From contig DAORAL010000026.1 in NCBI GenBank assembly GCA_035344155.1, positions 8,647-72,646 of the forward strand: a stretch of 64,000 nucleotides of DNA, read 5' to 3'. Under the pieces are notes generated by a model, which was given only the letters and a program-made list of their open reading frames with translations, was not told the origin of the DNA and did not search any database. The DNA comes from UBA1845 sp002338715 (GTDB lineage: Bacteria > Planctomycetota > Phycisphaerae > UBA1845). The first letter of the stretch is position 1; every line of letters starts with the position of its first letter. The translations under genes and the position numbers were made by a program. Below, piece after piece: positions 41,986 through 50,074 of the stretch.

Positions 41986-44900
41986 TTAGTTGGCGGACGC
42001 GGTTTCCTTGTTATCCGTTGACGGTTCAGCCGGTGCTTCTGGTTTGGGCTTGCTGACTCCGGCGATTTCTTCGTAGAACGCTCGTTGTTCGGCGATCTGC
42101 TGCTGCTGTTCGCGGCGTAGCGACGTTGCCCGGTCGGCATCGGTGCGCTCCAACACGGCGAAGCGGTTTTCCAGTCGCGTGAATTCACCGAGTGGCATGC
42201 GGGCGGCTGGCGAGTCGAGTTGCAGCGGTCGCTGCGATTCGGCGACGCGTCGTGGATCGTAGCGGAACAGCGGCCAATACCCGCTCTTCACCGCGGCTTG
42301 CTGATTGTTCATCGCGGTGGTCATGTTGATGCCGTGTGCGATGCAGTGGCTGTATGCGATGATCAGCGACGGTCCGTCGTACGATTCGGCTTCGATAAAT
42401 GCCTTGACGCACTGATTGTCGTTGGCGCCCATCGCGACTTTTGCGACGTAGACGTTGCCATAGCTCATCGCCATCAAGCCCAGGTCTTTCTTGCCCGATG
42501 GCTTGCCGGCGGCTGCAAACTTGGCGACCGCACCGCGCGGGGTGGCTTTGGAGCATTGCCCGCCCGTGTTGGAATACACTTCGGTATCGAGCACAAGGAC
42601 GTTGACATTCGCGCCCGACGCAAGGACATGGTCCAGACCGCCAAAGCCGATGTCGTACGCCCATCCGTCACCGCCGACGATCCACACGCTACGCTTGACC
42701 AACGTGTCGATGACGCTGAGCAGGTTCTTCGCCGCAACGCTTTCGTCGCTGTCGAGTGCAACCTTGACCTTGGCGACCCGTTCACGCTGGGCGATGATGC
42801 CGGCTTCGTTGGATTGATCGGCTGAGAGGATTGCTTCGACAAGATCGCCACCGATCTGACCGGACAAGTGTTGCAAGAGTTCTGCCGCAAATTCCTTTTG
42901 CTTGTCGATGGCAACACGGAAGCCCAGTCCGAACTCGGCGTTGTCTTCAAAGAGTGAGTTCGACCAAGCCGGTCCGCGTCCGTCGCGATTCGTCGTCCAC
43001 GGCGTTGTCGGCAGGTTACCACCATAAATCGATGAGCAACCCGTGGCATTGGCGATGACAGATCGATCGCCGAAGAGTTGGCTCATCAGTTTGACGTATG
43101 GCGTTTCACCGCAGCCGGCACACGCGCCGGAGTATTCGAAGAGCGGTTCGAGGAATTGCGAACCCTTGACGCTATCGATCTTGAGTGCGGTGCGATCGAA
43201 CTCGGGGATGTCGAGGAAGAAGTCGAAGCTGTCGCGTTCCGGTTCGAGGTGCTCTTCGAGCGGTTTCATGTTGATGGCTTTGAACTTGGGTTGTTCTTTG
43301 TTCTTCGCCGGGCAGATGTCCACGCAGATGCCGCAACCGGTGCAGTCCTGCGGTGCGACCTGGATTGTGAACTTGAGGTCTTTGTATTCCTTGCCCTTAC
43401 CGGCGGCAGATTTGAACTGCGCTGGAGCTCCCGCGAGACATTCTTCCGAGTAGGCCTTCATGCGAATCGACGCGTGCGGGCAGACCATCGCGCACTTGCC
43501 GCACTGGATGCAGACGTCGGCGTCCCAGATCGGAATCTCGTTGGCGATGCTGCGTTTTTCCCACTTGGCCGTCGCGGTCGGGAACGTGCCATCGACCGGC
43601 ATGGCGCTGACCGGAAGTCGATCGCCTTCGTTGGCGATGATCTTCGCGGTGAGCGATTTAACAAAGGTGGGTGCCCGATCGCTTACGACGGCTGGTCGTT
43701 CGACGGAACTGCTGACGCGATCGGGCACGGGGATTTCGTGGAGGTTCTCCAGGGCGCTATCGACGGCGAGGAAGTTCATCTTGACGACCTTATCGCCTTT
43801 ACCGCCATATGATTTCATGATTGCAGTTTTGATGTGGGTGATGGCTTCGTCGCGCGGAAGCACGCCAGAGATCGCAAAGAAGCATGACTGCATGAGCGTA
43901 TTGATGCGTCCGCCCAGACCGATCTTGCGACCGACCGCGTAGGCATCGATGGCATAGAGCTTGAGCTTCTTGTCGATGATCGATTGCTGCACTTCTTTCG
44001 GAAGACGATCCCACACTTCATCCGGTTCAGCGCCAATGTTGAGCAGCAGCGTGGCGCCCGGTTCGACGATGTCGAGGATGTCGTACTTCTTGAGGAACTG
44101 TTCGTGGTGGACGGCTGCAAAGTTCGCTCGGCTGATCAGGTACGACGATTGAATCGGTCGCGGTCCGAAACGCAGGTGCGACGTCGTGACCGAGCCCGCC
44201 TTTTTCGAGTCGTAGACGAAATAGCCCTGGGCGAAGTTGTCGGTTTCCTCGCCGATGATCTTGATCGAGTTCTTGTTCGCGCCGACGGTACCGTCCGAAC
44301 CGAGGCCGTAGAATACCGCTCGCACGACATCCTTGGGTTCGGTTGAGAAATCCGTGTCGTAGTCGATCGACGTGTGGGTGACGTCATCCACGATGCCGAC
44401 GGTGAAGTGGTTCTTCGGCTGATCCTTGGTCAGCTCGTCATAGATGCCTTTGACCATTGCGGGCGAAAATTCTTTTGATGAGAGGCCATAGCGACCGCCG
44501 ACAACCATCGGGCGTTTCGCGAAGCCGTTGCGTCCGGCATCGAAATGTTCGGACATCGCCGTGACGACGTCTTGGTAGAGCGGTTCACCGAGTGCGCCGG
44601 GTTCCTTGGTGCGATCAAGCACCGCGACTTTGACCGCACTCTTGGGTAGCGCTTTAATCAGCGCCTCGCCATCAAGCGGGCGATACAAACGCACTTTGAG
44701 CAGTCCGATTTTTTCGCCCTGGGCGACGAGGTGATTCACGGTTTCGTGCGCGGCTTCCGCACCCGAACCCATCATCACGATCACGCGCTCGGCTTTGGGA
44801 TCACCGACATAATCGAACAGGTGGTAAGACCGGCCGGTGATCTCTGCGAATCGGTCCATGACCTGCTGCACGGTCTGCGGGCACGTCGCATAGAACGAGT

Positions 44901-45585
44901 TGCATGCCTCGCGGGCCTGGAAGAACACGTCGGGATTTTGCGCCGAACCACGAAGCACCGGATGATCGGGCGACAAGCCGCGAGCGCGATGATCGAGCAC
45001 GCTTTGATTGTTGATGAGTTGACGCAACTGATCGTCGGTTAGGGCTTCGATCTTCGACACTTCGTGCGACGTACGGAAACCGTCGAAGAAGTGGATGAAC
45101 GGAATGCGCGATTCGAGCGTCGCAGCGTGGGCGATGGCGGCCATGTCGGTGACTTCCTGCACCGATCCCGAAGCGAGCAGCGCCCAACCGGTGGATCGGG
45201 TGGCCATCACGTCGCTGTGATCCCCAAAGATGGAAAGTGCGTGGGCGGCGATGGAACGAGCACTGACATGGAAGACGGCTGGCGTGAGTTCGCCCGCGAT
45301 CTTGAACATGTTGGGGATCATCAGCAGGAGGCCCTGCGACGCGGTGAACGTCGTGGTGAGCGCACCGATCTGCACCGAACCGTGAAGGGCACCAGCCGCT
45401 CCGCCTTCGCTTTGCATTTCGACGACACGCGGCGTCGTGCCCCACAGGTTCTTCATGCCCTGGGCTGCCCAGGCATCGGAAAGTTCGCCCATGCCGGAGC
45501 TTGGCGTAATCGGGTAGATCGCGATGACCTCACTGGCCCGATAGGCAACGCGTGCAGCGGCTTCATTTCCGTCGATGGTGATCAT
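41986..45585 (-). CDS. nifJ: Pyruvate:ferredoxin (flavodoxin) oxidoreductase
   Basis: A 1199-residue single-chain enzyme, the normal length. The N-terminal domain has GNEAAARVAYRASEVIAIYPI and the CoA/gamma domain ADQFAQGYFVYDSKKAGSVT-like sequence near residue 430. Two 4Fe-4S motifs (CIQCGKCAMVCPHASI at about 687 and CTGCGICVDICPAKN at about 744) follow. The TPP domain has GDGWAYDIGFGGLDHV and NTGGQCSKATPRG. It converts pyruvate and CoA to acetyl-CoA and reduced ferredoxin, feeding the hydrogenase, acyl-CoA transferase and electron-transfer systems here. Confidence 0.97.
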   Translation of the reverse strand: MITIDGNEAAARVAYRASEVIAIYPITPSSGMGELSDAWAAQGMKNLWGTTPRVVEMQSEGGAAGALHGSVQIGALTTTFTASQGLLLMIPNMFKIAGELTPAVFHVSARSIAAHALSIFGDHSDVMATRSTGWALLASGSVQEVTDMAAIAHAATLESRIPFIHFFDGFRTSHEVSKIEALTDDQLRQLINNQSVLDHRARGLSPDHPVLRGSAQNPDVFFQAREACNSFYATCPQTVQQVMDRFAEITGRSYHLFDYVGDPKAERVIVMMGSGAEAAHETVNHLVAQGEKIGLLKVRLYRPLDGEALIKALPKSAVKVAVLDRTKEPGALGEPLYQDVVTAMSEHFDAGRNGFAKRPMVVGGRYGLSSKEFSPAMVKGIYDELTKDQPKNHFTVGIVDDVTHTSIDYDTDFSTEPKDVVRAVFYGLGSDGTVGANKNSIKIIGEETDNFAQGYFVYDSKKAGSVTTSHLRFGPRPIQSSYLISRANFAAVHHEQFLKKYDILDIVEPGATLLLNIGAEPDEVWDRLPKEVQQSIIDKKLKLYAIDAYAVGRKIGLGGRINTLMQSCFFAISGVLPRDEAITHIKTAIMKSYGGKGDKVVKMNFLAVDSALENLHEIPVPDRVSSSVERPAVVSDRAPTFVKSLTAKIIANEGDRLPVSAMPVDGTFPTATAKWEKRSIANEIPIWDADVCIQCGKCAMVCPHASIRMKAYSEECLAGAPAQFKSAAGKGKEYKDLKFTIQVAPQDCTGCGICVDICPAKNKEQPKFKAINMKPLEEHLEPERDSFDFFLDIPEFDRTALKIDSVKGSQFLEPLFEYSGACAGCGETPYVKLMSQLFGDRSVIANATGCSSIYGGNLPTTPWTTNRDGRGPAWSNSLFEDNAEFGLGFRVAIDKQKEFAAELLQHLSGQIGGDLVEAILSADQSNEAGIIAQRERVAKVKVALDSDESVAAKNLLSVIDTLVKRSVWIVGGDGWAYDIGFGGLDHVLASGANVNVLVLDTEVYSNTGGQCSKATPRGAVAKFAAAGKPSGKKDLGLMAMSYGNVYVAKVAMGANDNQCVKAFIEAESYDGPSLIIAYSHCIAHGINMTTAMNNQQAAVKSGYWPLFRYDPRRVAESQRPLQLDSPAARMPLGEFTRLENRFAVLERTDADRATSLRREQQQQIAEQRAFYEEIAGVSKPKPEAPAEPSTDNKETASAN

Positions 45586-45644
45586 TGGACAGCCCTCGTG
45601 AATCAGATAGAGAAATATTGTGACCTCGCCTTCGAGGGGCTAAT

Positions 45645-45660
45645 AGCATGTGGCATGCCA
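45645..45660 (-). promoter_or_regulatory. Sigma-54 -24/-12 element of nifJ
   Basis: The minus strand reads TGGCATG-CCAC-ATGCT, with correct spacing and two deviations from consensus. The predicted start is near 45634, with a leader of about 49 bases. The perfect dyad GGGTTTGC-GA-GCAAACCC at 45739-45756, about 80 bases upstream, is a candidate activator site. Confidence 0.65.
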
Positions 45661-45738
45661 CCTATCGGAGTGAAGTGGCGCACGATTCGGCGCGTGATTG
45701 CGAAGACGCGACAAGTGCTGATTGGGACGGAAGTGGAG

Positions 45739-45756
45739 GGGTTTGCGAGCAAACCC
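45739..45756. promoter_or_regulatory. Dyad upstream of nifJ (possible enhancer)
   Basis: GGGTTTGC-GA-GCAAACCC is an 8+2+8 perfect inverted repeat placed where an NtrC-type protein would bind relative to the nifJ sigma-54 element. Confidence 0.45.
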
Positions 45757-45814
45757 GTAAAGTATTACTCACACGTGGGGGTTTGATGCGTGCATGGGTC
45801 AATTCGCGCGACTT

Positions 45815-45831
45815 GCCCCACCGGTTGGGGC
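45815..45831 (-). terminator. Possible terminator stem after the cytochrome operon
   Basis: GCCCCA (45815-45820) pairs with TGGGGC (45826-45831) 29 bases after the stop of the 20-heme gene. It lacks a clear T-tract, so the call is weak. Confidence 0.35.
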
Positions 45832-45859
45832 ATTTGGCCATGAGGGGGAAAATCGGCGT

Positions 45860-48109
45860 TTATTGAGGCGCTGCCCGCAATTCATGGTAGTTGAGGAACC
45901 GATAACTGCCCTCATAGCCGTGGCACGAACTGCAGAGGTTCGGGGCGACGTATGACCGCAGCAGGAGCTTTTGGGCCCGGCGCTCGGCTTCGCTTGGCGG
46001 ACGATCATCGTTCGCGTGGTCGGTCAGGTTTCGCCCGTGCGGTTCGTGGCAGGTGAGGCAATCGATTTGACCATTGGGATCGTCCCCTTTGTGGGCAAGC
46101 GGGAGGATCGAGGTCGCACCTTCCAGGTTTGGTTCTCGCAAGAAAACCTGCGGGTGGGGCAGCAGGTTCACCGGTTCGGAAATTCCGCCTGGACCGTGGC
46201 AGCCGAGGCAGCGCGACGCCGTTTCGGTGTTGGCGTTTGCAAAATACGGTCCAACCCACATGCCGTTGACGACTTCGTCGGCGTGGGTGGCGTGACAAGG
46301 TCCGCAGGTTGACGGATGCGTGCCCGCCAGCGCGACGACCTTCTGGTTTTCCATGAACGACTGGGCGTGCAAACCTTCGTGGATCGGTGAGGTCTGCGGA
46401 TGGCATTCGAAACAAAGCGACGTGGTGTCGCCGCCGGTTTGGTTGCGCAACAGCGCCGGCGTGACGTCGGAGTTCGCATGCGGATCGTGGCAACTGGCGC
46501 AAGACATTTGACCGTTGGGGTCGCGCTCGCAGGTTTTGGTAAAGAACGGAAGCGAAGTTGAGTGCGTCGTGCCAGCGGCTGTTGAGATTTTGGTAAGCGG
46601 ATGACGCAGCGTCTGCGGAAGGTGCTCGCCGGCCAACCCGTCCTGCTGATGGCATCCGAGGCAGAAATCTTCCGGCGTGGTGGGCGGCGTGTCGGTGGCG
46701 GTCCACATCAGCGGACCCTTGCCTTCGTGAATTCCGTGACACGTGCCGCACGTTCCGGTTTCTTTTGAAGTCCGACCCGCGGCATTGACCAAGTCGGATC
46801 GATTTGAGAATTCATGAGCGCCGGCCAGCGTCATGGACTGCGCCTGGTGACACGATGCGCACACCTGATCGGGCTTACCGCGCAGGAAATGATCATTGGC
46901 GGTTTCGTGCGGGTTGTGACAGGTCAGGCAGGCCATCGAGTCGGCATCGATGTGTCCCTGGGCGGCGAAGAGACGCATGTTTTCCATCTGCGGCGTTGCG
47001 CCGGGGATGTTGATCGGATGCCCGTGGGCGAGTCCGCCGGCGCTTTCCGCGCATTCACCTTTTTTGTGGCAGCTTGTGCAACTGCCGGTGATGTCATAAG
47101 CCGAGGCTTCGAACGCGCGGGCGGGTTCGTGGGCGCCGTGACATGCGCTGCACGGTCCGCTGTCGGTTGCGGTCATGCCGCGGGCGTTTTGCTCCGACTC
47201 GGCGCTGGTGCGCAGATCGTGACGACTATCGAAGATGCGATCGAAACCCGCATGGCAATCGAGACAAACGGCGCTGTCGGCCAGCGTATTTTGCAAGAGC
47301 TTTTTGTCGCTCGAATCCTTGTGCATGGCGTGGCAGGAGATGCAGATCAGCGTTTCGCCGGGACCGGTCTGCGTTTCCCAACGTGCGAGCGTCTCTCTTT
47401 GATGGTCTGTTTTGATCTTCACGTTGCGCGGATGCGTGTGCGCGAGATTGTCCTTCCACGCGTCGGGCGTCAAGACTTCGTGACAGCGCAGGCAGAGGCC
47501 TTCGTCGCTCGGCGACGTGACCAGCAATCGATCGGACTTGCCGCCGTGCGGTGTGTGGCAACTTTGACAGGTGACTTCGTTGTCGTTCGGTCCGTCGTGG
47601 GCCCACTTTGGCCTGGTGCTGTCCGGAATCGTGTAATCGATCTGTTTGAGCGGGTGGTGATTGTCTCCAACCGCAGAGGTATGACACATCGTACACAGTT
47701 GACTCTGCTCGTTGGGCACGCGCGTGAAGATGGTCGTGGCGATCGTTTCACCCGGACCGGCATGGGCGGAGTGACACGTTCGACAGTTGAGCGTCCCATC
47801 GATCAGCGGCAGCGATTCGGGGATGGTCATCGAGTCGGGTGGCGTGGTTCCGGTTCGATGTCCGTGCTCCAACCACACGCGACGACGCGAATCGCCAACC
47901 CCGCCGTCATGGCAACCCAGGCAGGTCGCTTCCGTCGAAACGGACGGCTGACCTGGCTTGTCGATCAGCAGAATCGCATTGGGATCTTCAAACGACGACA
48001 CCCATTCAAGGTGGCACGTGGCGCACTGGCGGGGGCTTCGTGGGCCGGTCTGCGCGAGCGCGACAGCGGTGACGGCGAAGACGCTTAGGATTGCAGCGAT
48101 TCGAATCAT
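45860..48109 (-). CDS. Secreted 20-heme c-type cytochrome
   Basis: A 749-residue protein with a Sec signal (MIRIAAILSVFAVTAVALA, cleavage before Gln20). I count 20 CXXCH motifs spread along the whole chain from CATCH at residue 29 to CSSCH near residue 729. Many are followed by a second histidine (CHxxH, as in CLTCHNPHE), which suggests bis-His ligation. The spacing of 30-40 residues per heme gives a long wire-like molecule. As the last gene of the conduit operon it may be the periplasmic or extracellular carrier. It overlaps the preceding NHL gene by 4 bases. Confidence 0.93.
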   Translation of the reverse strand: MIRIAAILSVFAVTAVALAQTGPRSPRQCATCHLEWVSSFEDPNAILLIDKPGQPSVSTEATCLGCHDGGVGDSRRRVWLEHGHRTGTTPPDSMTIPESLPLIDGTLNCRTCHSAHAGPGETIATTIFTRVPNEQSQLCTMCHTSAVGDNHHPLKQIDYTIPDSTRPKWAHDGPNDNEVTCQSCHTPHGGKSDRLLVTSPSDEGLCLRCHEVLTPDAWKDNLAHTHPRNVKIKTDHQRETLARWETQTGPGETLICISCHAMHKDSSDKKLLQNTLADSAVCLDCHAGFDRIFDSRHDLRTSAESEQNARGMTATDSGPCSACHGAHEPARAFEASAYDITGSCTSCHKKGECAESAGGLAHGHPINIPGATPQMENMRLFAAQGHIDADSMACLTCHNPHETANDHFLRGKPDQVCASCHQAQSMTLAGAHEFSNRSDLVNAAGRTSKETGTCGTCHGIHEGKGPLMWTATDTPPTTPEDFCLGCHQQDGLAGEHLPQTLRHPLTKISTAAGTTHSTSLPFFTKTCERDPNGQMSCASCHDPHANSDVTPALLRNQTGGDTTSLCFECHPQTSPIHEGLHAQSFMENQKVVALAGTHPSTCGPCHATHADEVVNGMWVGPYFANANTETASRCLGCHGPGGISEPVNLLPHPQVFLREPNLEGATSILPLAHKGDDPNGQIDCLTCHEPHGRNLTDHANDDRPPSEAERRAQKLLLRSYVAPNLCSSCHGYEGSYRFLNYHELRAAPQ

Positions 48110-49050
48110 GGGTTCCCTCGAAACGTTGCATTCAATTCAACCACGGCGACGCGACCCGGTTTGGCCTCCACGACGAGCAGTCGCCCGCGTGCGTCAAAGC
48201 AAAGGCCCATCGGATGTTCGAAGCGGAGGATCTTTCCATTGTCATCGGTCAAGACGCCGAGCGTATCGCCCAACGGCGCGAAGACCTGCACGGTGCCGAG
48301 CGATGAGTCGCTCAGGTAGATGCGATCCTTCGCGTCGGTTGCGATGCCTTTGGGGCGAAACGATTGTCCGAGTTCCACACCCCAACTTGAAATCGATTGA
48401 CTCCAGCGGTTCTTCGCGTCGAAGCGTTGGATGCGTGCGCCGATCGCTTCGGAAATCACGAACGATCCATCGCTGCACGGGGCCGCGAGGAAGGGCCATT
48501 CGAGTTGCCCAAGTCCGCGCCCACGAACGCCGGATGTTGAAAAGGTCCCGTTGGTGTTGTCCCTGACGAGCACGCGATGGTTGTCGTTGTCGATGATGAG
48601 GGCGCGTTTTCCGTCGGCGCTGAGGGCGATCCCGGTGACATCGACGGGGGCATTCGCTTGCGGCAGGTCGATTACCTTCACCGTCTTAAAACCATTAGAT
48701 GTCACCAGCACGCGATGATGCCCATTGTCTGCAATCCAAAGTCGATCGCCCGAATCGAAGCACAACCCGATGGGGTTGCTGAGTGTTTCATCGCCCAGCG
48801 CCCGCGTTGCGCCATCGAATTGACCATCGCGATCAAAGCAGAGGATGCGATCGTTGACGCCGTCGGCGACGTAGATCTTGCCACCACGATCGACGGCGAC
48901 ATCGGTCGGGTACTGCATCGCATCGCCTTCGGGCGCGCTGACCGTTTGGACGATCTTGGCGGCGATGCGCTTCTCAGCCGGTATGTCGGCTGCGTACGCC
49001 GTCGCGTACATCATCGCCAGTATTGCACTTGCCCACCGCCATCTATTCAT
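48106..49050 (-). CDS. Secreted NHL-repeat beta-propeller protein (third in operon)
   Basis: A 314-residue protein starting at ATG 49050, with a signal peptide ending ATAYAA. Repeats of the NHL type are visible: YPTDVAVDRGGKIYVADGVNDRI, NPIGLCFDSGDRLWIADNGHHRV, RPKGIATDAKDRIYLSDSS and HPMGLCFDARGRLLVVEAK. It should fold as a six-bladed propeller in the periplasm or at the cell surface. There is no lipobox, unlike the other two NHL genes. It lies between the triheme and 20-heme genes, overlapping both. Confidence 0.88.
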   Translation of the reverse strand: MNRWRWASAILAMMYATAYAADIPAEKRIAAKIVQTVSAPEGDAMQYPTDVAVDRGGKIYVADGVNDRILCFDRDGQFDGATRALGDETLSNPIGLCFDSGDRLWIADNGHHRVLVTSNGFKTVKVIDLPQANAPVDVTGIALSADGKRALIIDNDNHRVLVRDNTNGTFSTSGVRGRGLGQLEWPFLAAPCSDGSFVISEAIGARIQRFDAKNRWSQSISSWGVELGQSFRPKGIATDAKDRIYLSDSSLGTVQVFAPLGDTLGVLTDDNGKILRFEHPMGLCFDARGRLLVVEAKPGRVAVVELNATFRGNP

Positions 49051-50074
49051 CGGTTGGCGACTCCAGAACGTTGGGCAGATGGAACGTCTTACCGTCGCGA
49101 ATCTGTTGCACCATGTTGGCGATGGCGTTGTTTTGCAGCGGGCCGATGCGGTTTTCCGGGTAACCCAGCGCTGCAAAGTCGATTCGCGTCGGTTCTGCAT
49201 CGTGACACTGTTGGCACGCCCGCGGTTTGACGAGGACGTTCTTATGGATCTTGTCTTGAATTGCCCGGCGATTGGCTCCTCCGTCTTTCGGTGAGAAGTA
49301 CGCTTCGATCAGCGGTTCTAATTCGTTCGTGGAGTAGCCGGTGTTGTTTTTCGGCGCGATGATTGCACCATAGTCACCCTTGGCCATCGAGGGCAGGACC
49401 GCCCGCAATCTTGCCAACGCATGTCGATGCATTGGGCTTGCCGGTTCGGACGTTTCCAATTGCAGCAAGAGATGCGGCAGAACCGGATTGGGCGGAGCGG
49501 CTTCGATCGCCTCGCGCACGAGTTCGATCATTTTATCGCCGCCTTCTGGTAATTCCTCGCCCTGAAACTGCGAGACGAGCAGCAGCAGTGCGGGCGTTGA
49601 TTGCGGTTCACCGCTGCTCACGTTCTTCCAGCCGATGCCCTCTTCCTTGGTGAGTGCGTTGCGGTGACACATGGCGCAGTCGAGAAAGGTGACGTGAAAG
49701 TTGGCGAGCGCCCGCGTGGCTTTGTCGGTTTCGTGCGGCAGAATCGTGTGGCAACCGCTCGTCAGGCATCCAGTTTGAAATCGGCCAAATGAAAGCTCGC
49801 CGACACCGTGATAGTGATCGAGCGGCGCCGTATCGCCGTCATCGATCATTCTTGACGGATCGTTTCCGTCGAGTGTCGCGAGGTCGAGTTGCAGCGGTCG
49901 GTTGGTGAATCGATCGGGCGTCAGCTTGGGCGAGAACACCGAACGAAACAAAAACGCAAACGCGCAATACGAAATCCACGTCACGGCGATGAGCAGCCCC
50001 AGCGAGTAAAGCCGAATGACTAGGCCTTTGAAGGCACCGTGATGATGTGTTGAACTGTGCCCTTGGTTGGTCAC
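49043..50074 (-). CDS. Membrane-anchored triheme cytochrome c
   Basis: A 343-residue protein with one N-terminal helix (VIRLYSLGLLIAVTWISYCAFAFLF), probably an uncleaved inner-membrane anchor. Heme motifs are CLTSGCH (CX4CH spacing) near residue 102, CAMCH near 135 and CQQCH near 290. The long loop between the second and third motifs includes an alpha-helical HEAT-like stretch (MIELVREAIEAAPPNPVLPHLL). It may pass electrons from the cytochrome b fusion, whose gene overlaps by 4 bases, to periplasmic carriers. Confidence 0.85.
   Translation of the reverse strand: MTNQGHSSTHHHGAFKGLVIRLYSLGLLIAVTWISYCAFAFLFRSVFSPKLTPDRFTNRPLQLDLATLDGNDPSRMIDDGDTAPLDHYHGVGELSFGRFQTGCLTSGCHTILPHETDKATRALANFHVTFLDCAMCHRNALTKEEGIGWKNVSSGEPQSTPALLLLVSQFQGEELPEGGDKMIELVREAIEAAPPNPVLPHLLLQLETSEPASPMHRHALARLRAVLPSMAKGDYGAIIAPKNNTGYSTNELEPLIEAYFSPKDGGANRRAIQDKIHKNVLVKPRACQQCHDAEPTRIDFAALGYPENRIGPLQNNAIANMVQQIRDGKTFHLPNVLESPTDE

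Noticed and set aside
45064..45786. 240-codon plus-strand frame running from nifJ into the upstream gap
   Set aside because: Mostly antisense to nifJ; the remainder covers the regulatory region and has no family features.
46814..48088. 424-codon plus-strand frame opposite the 20-heme gene
   Set aside because: Antisense shadow; the minus-strand frame carries 20 heme motifs and a signal peptide.
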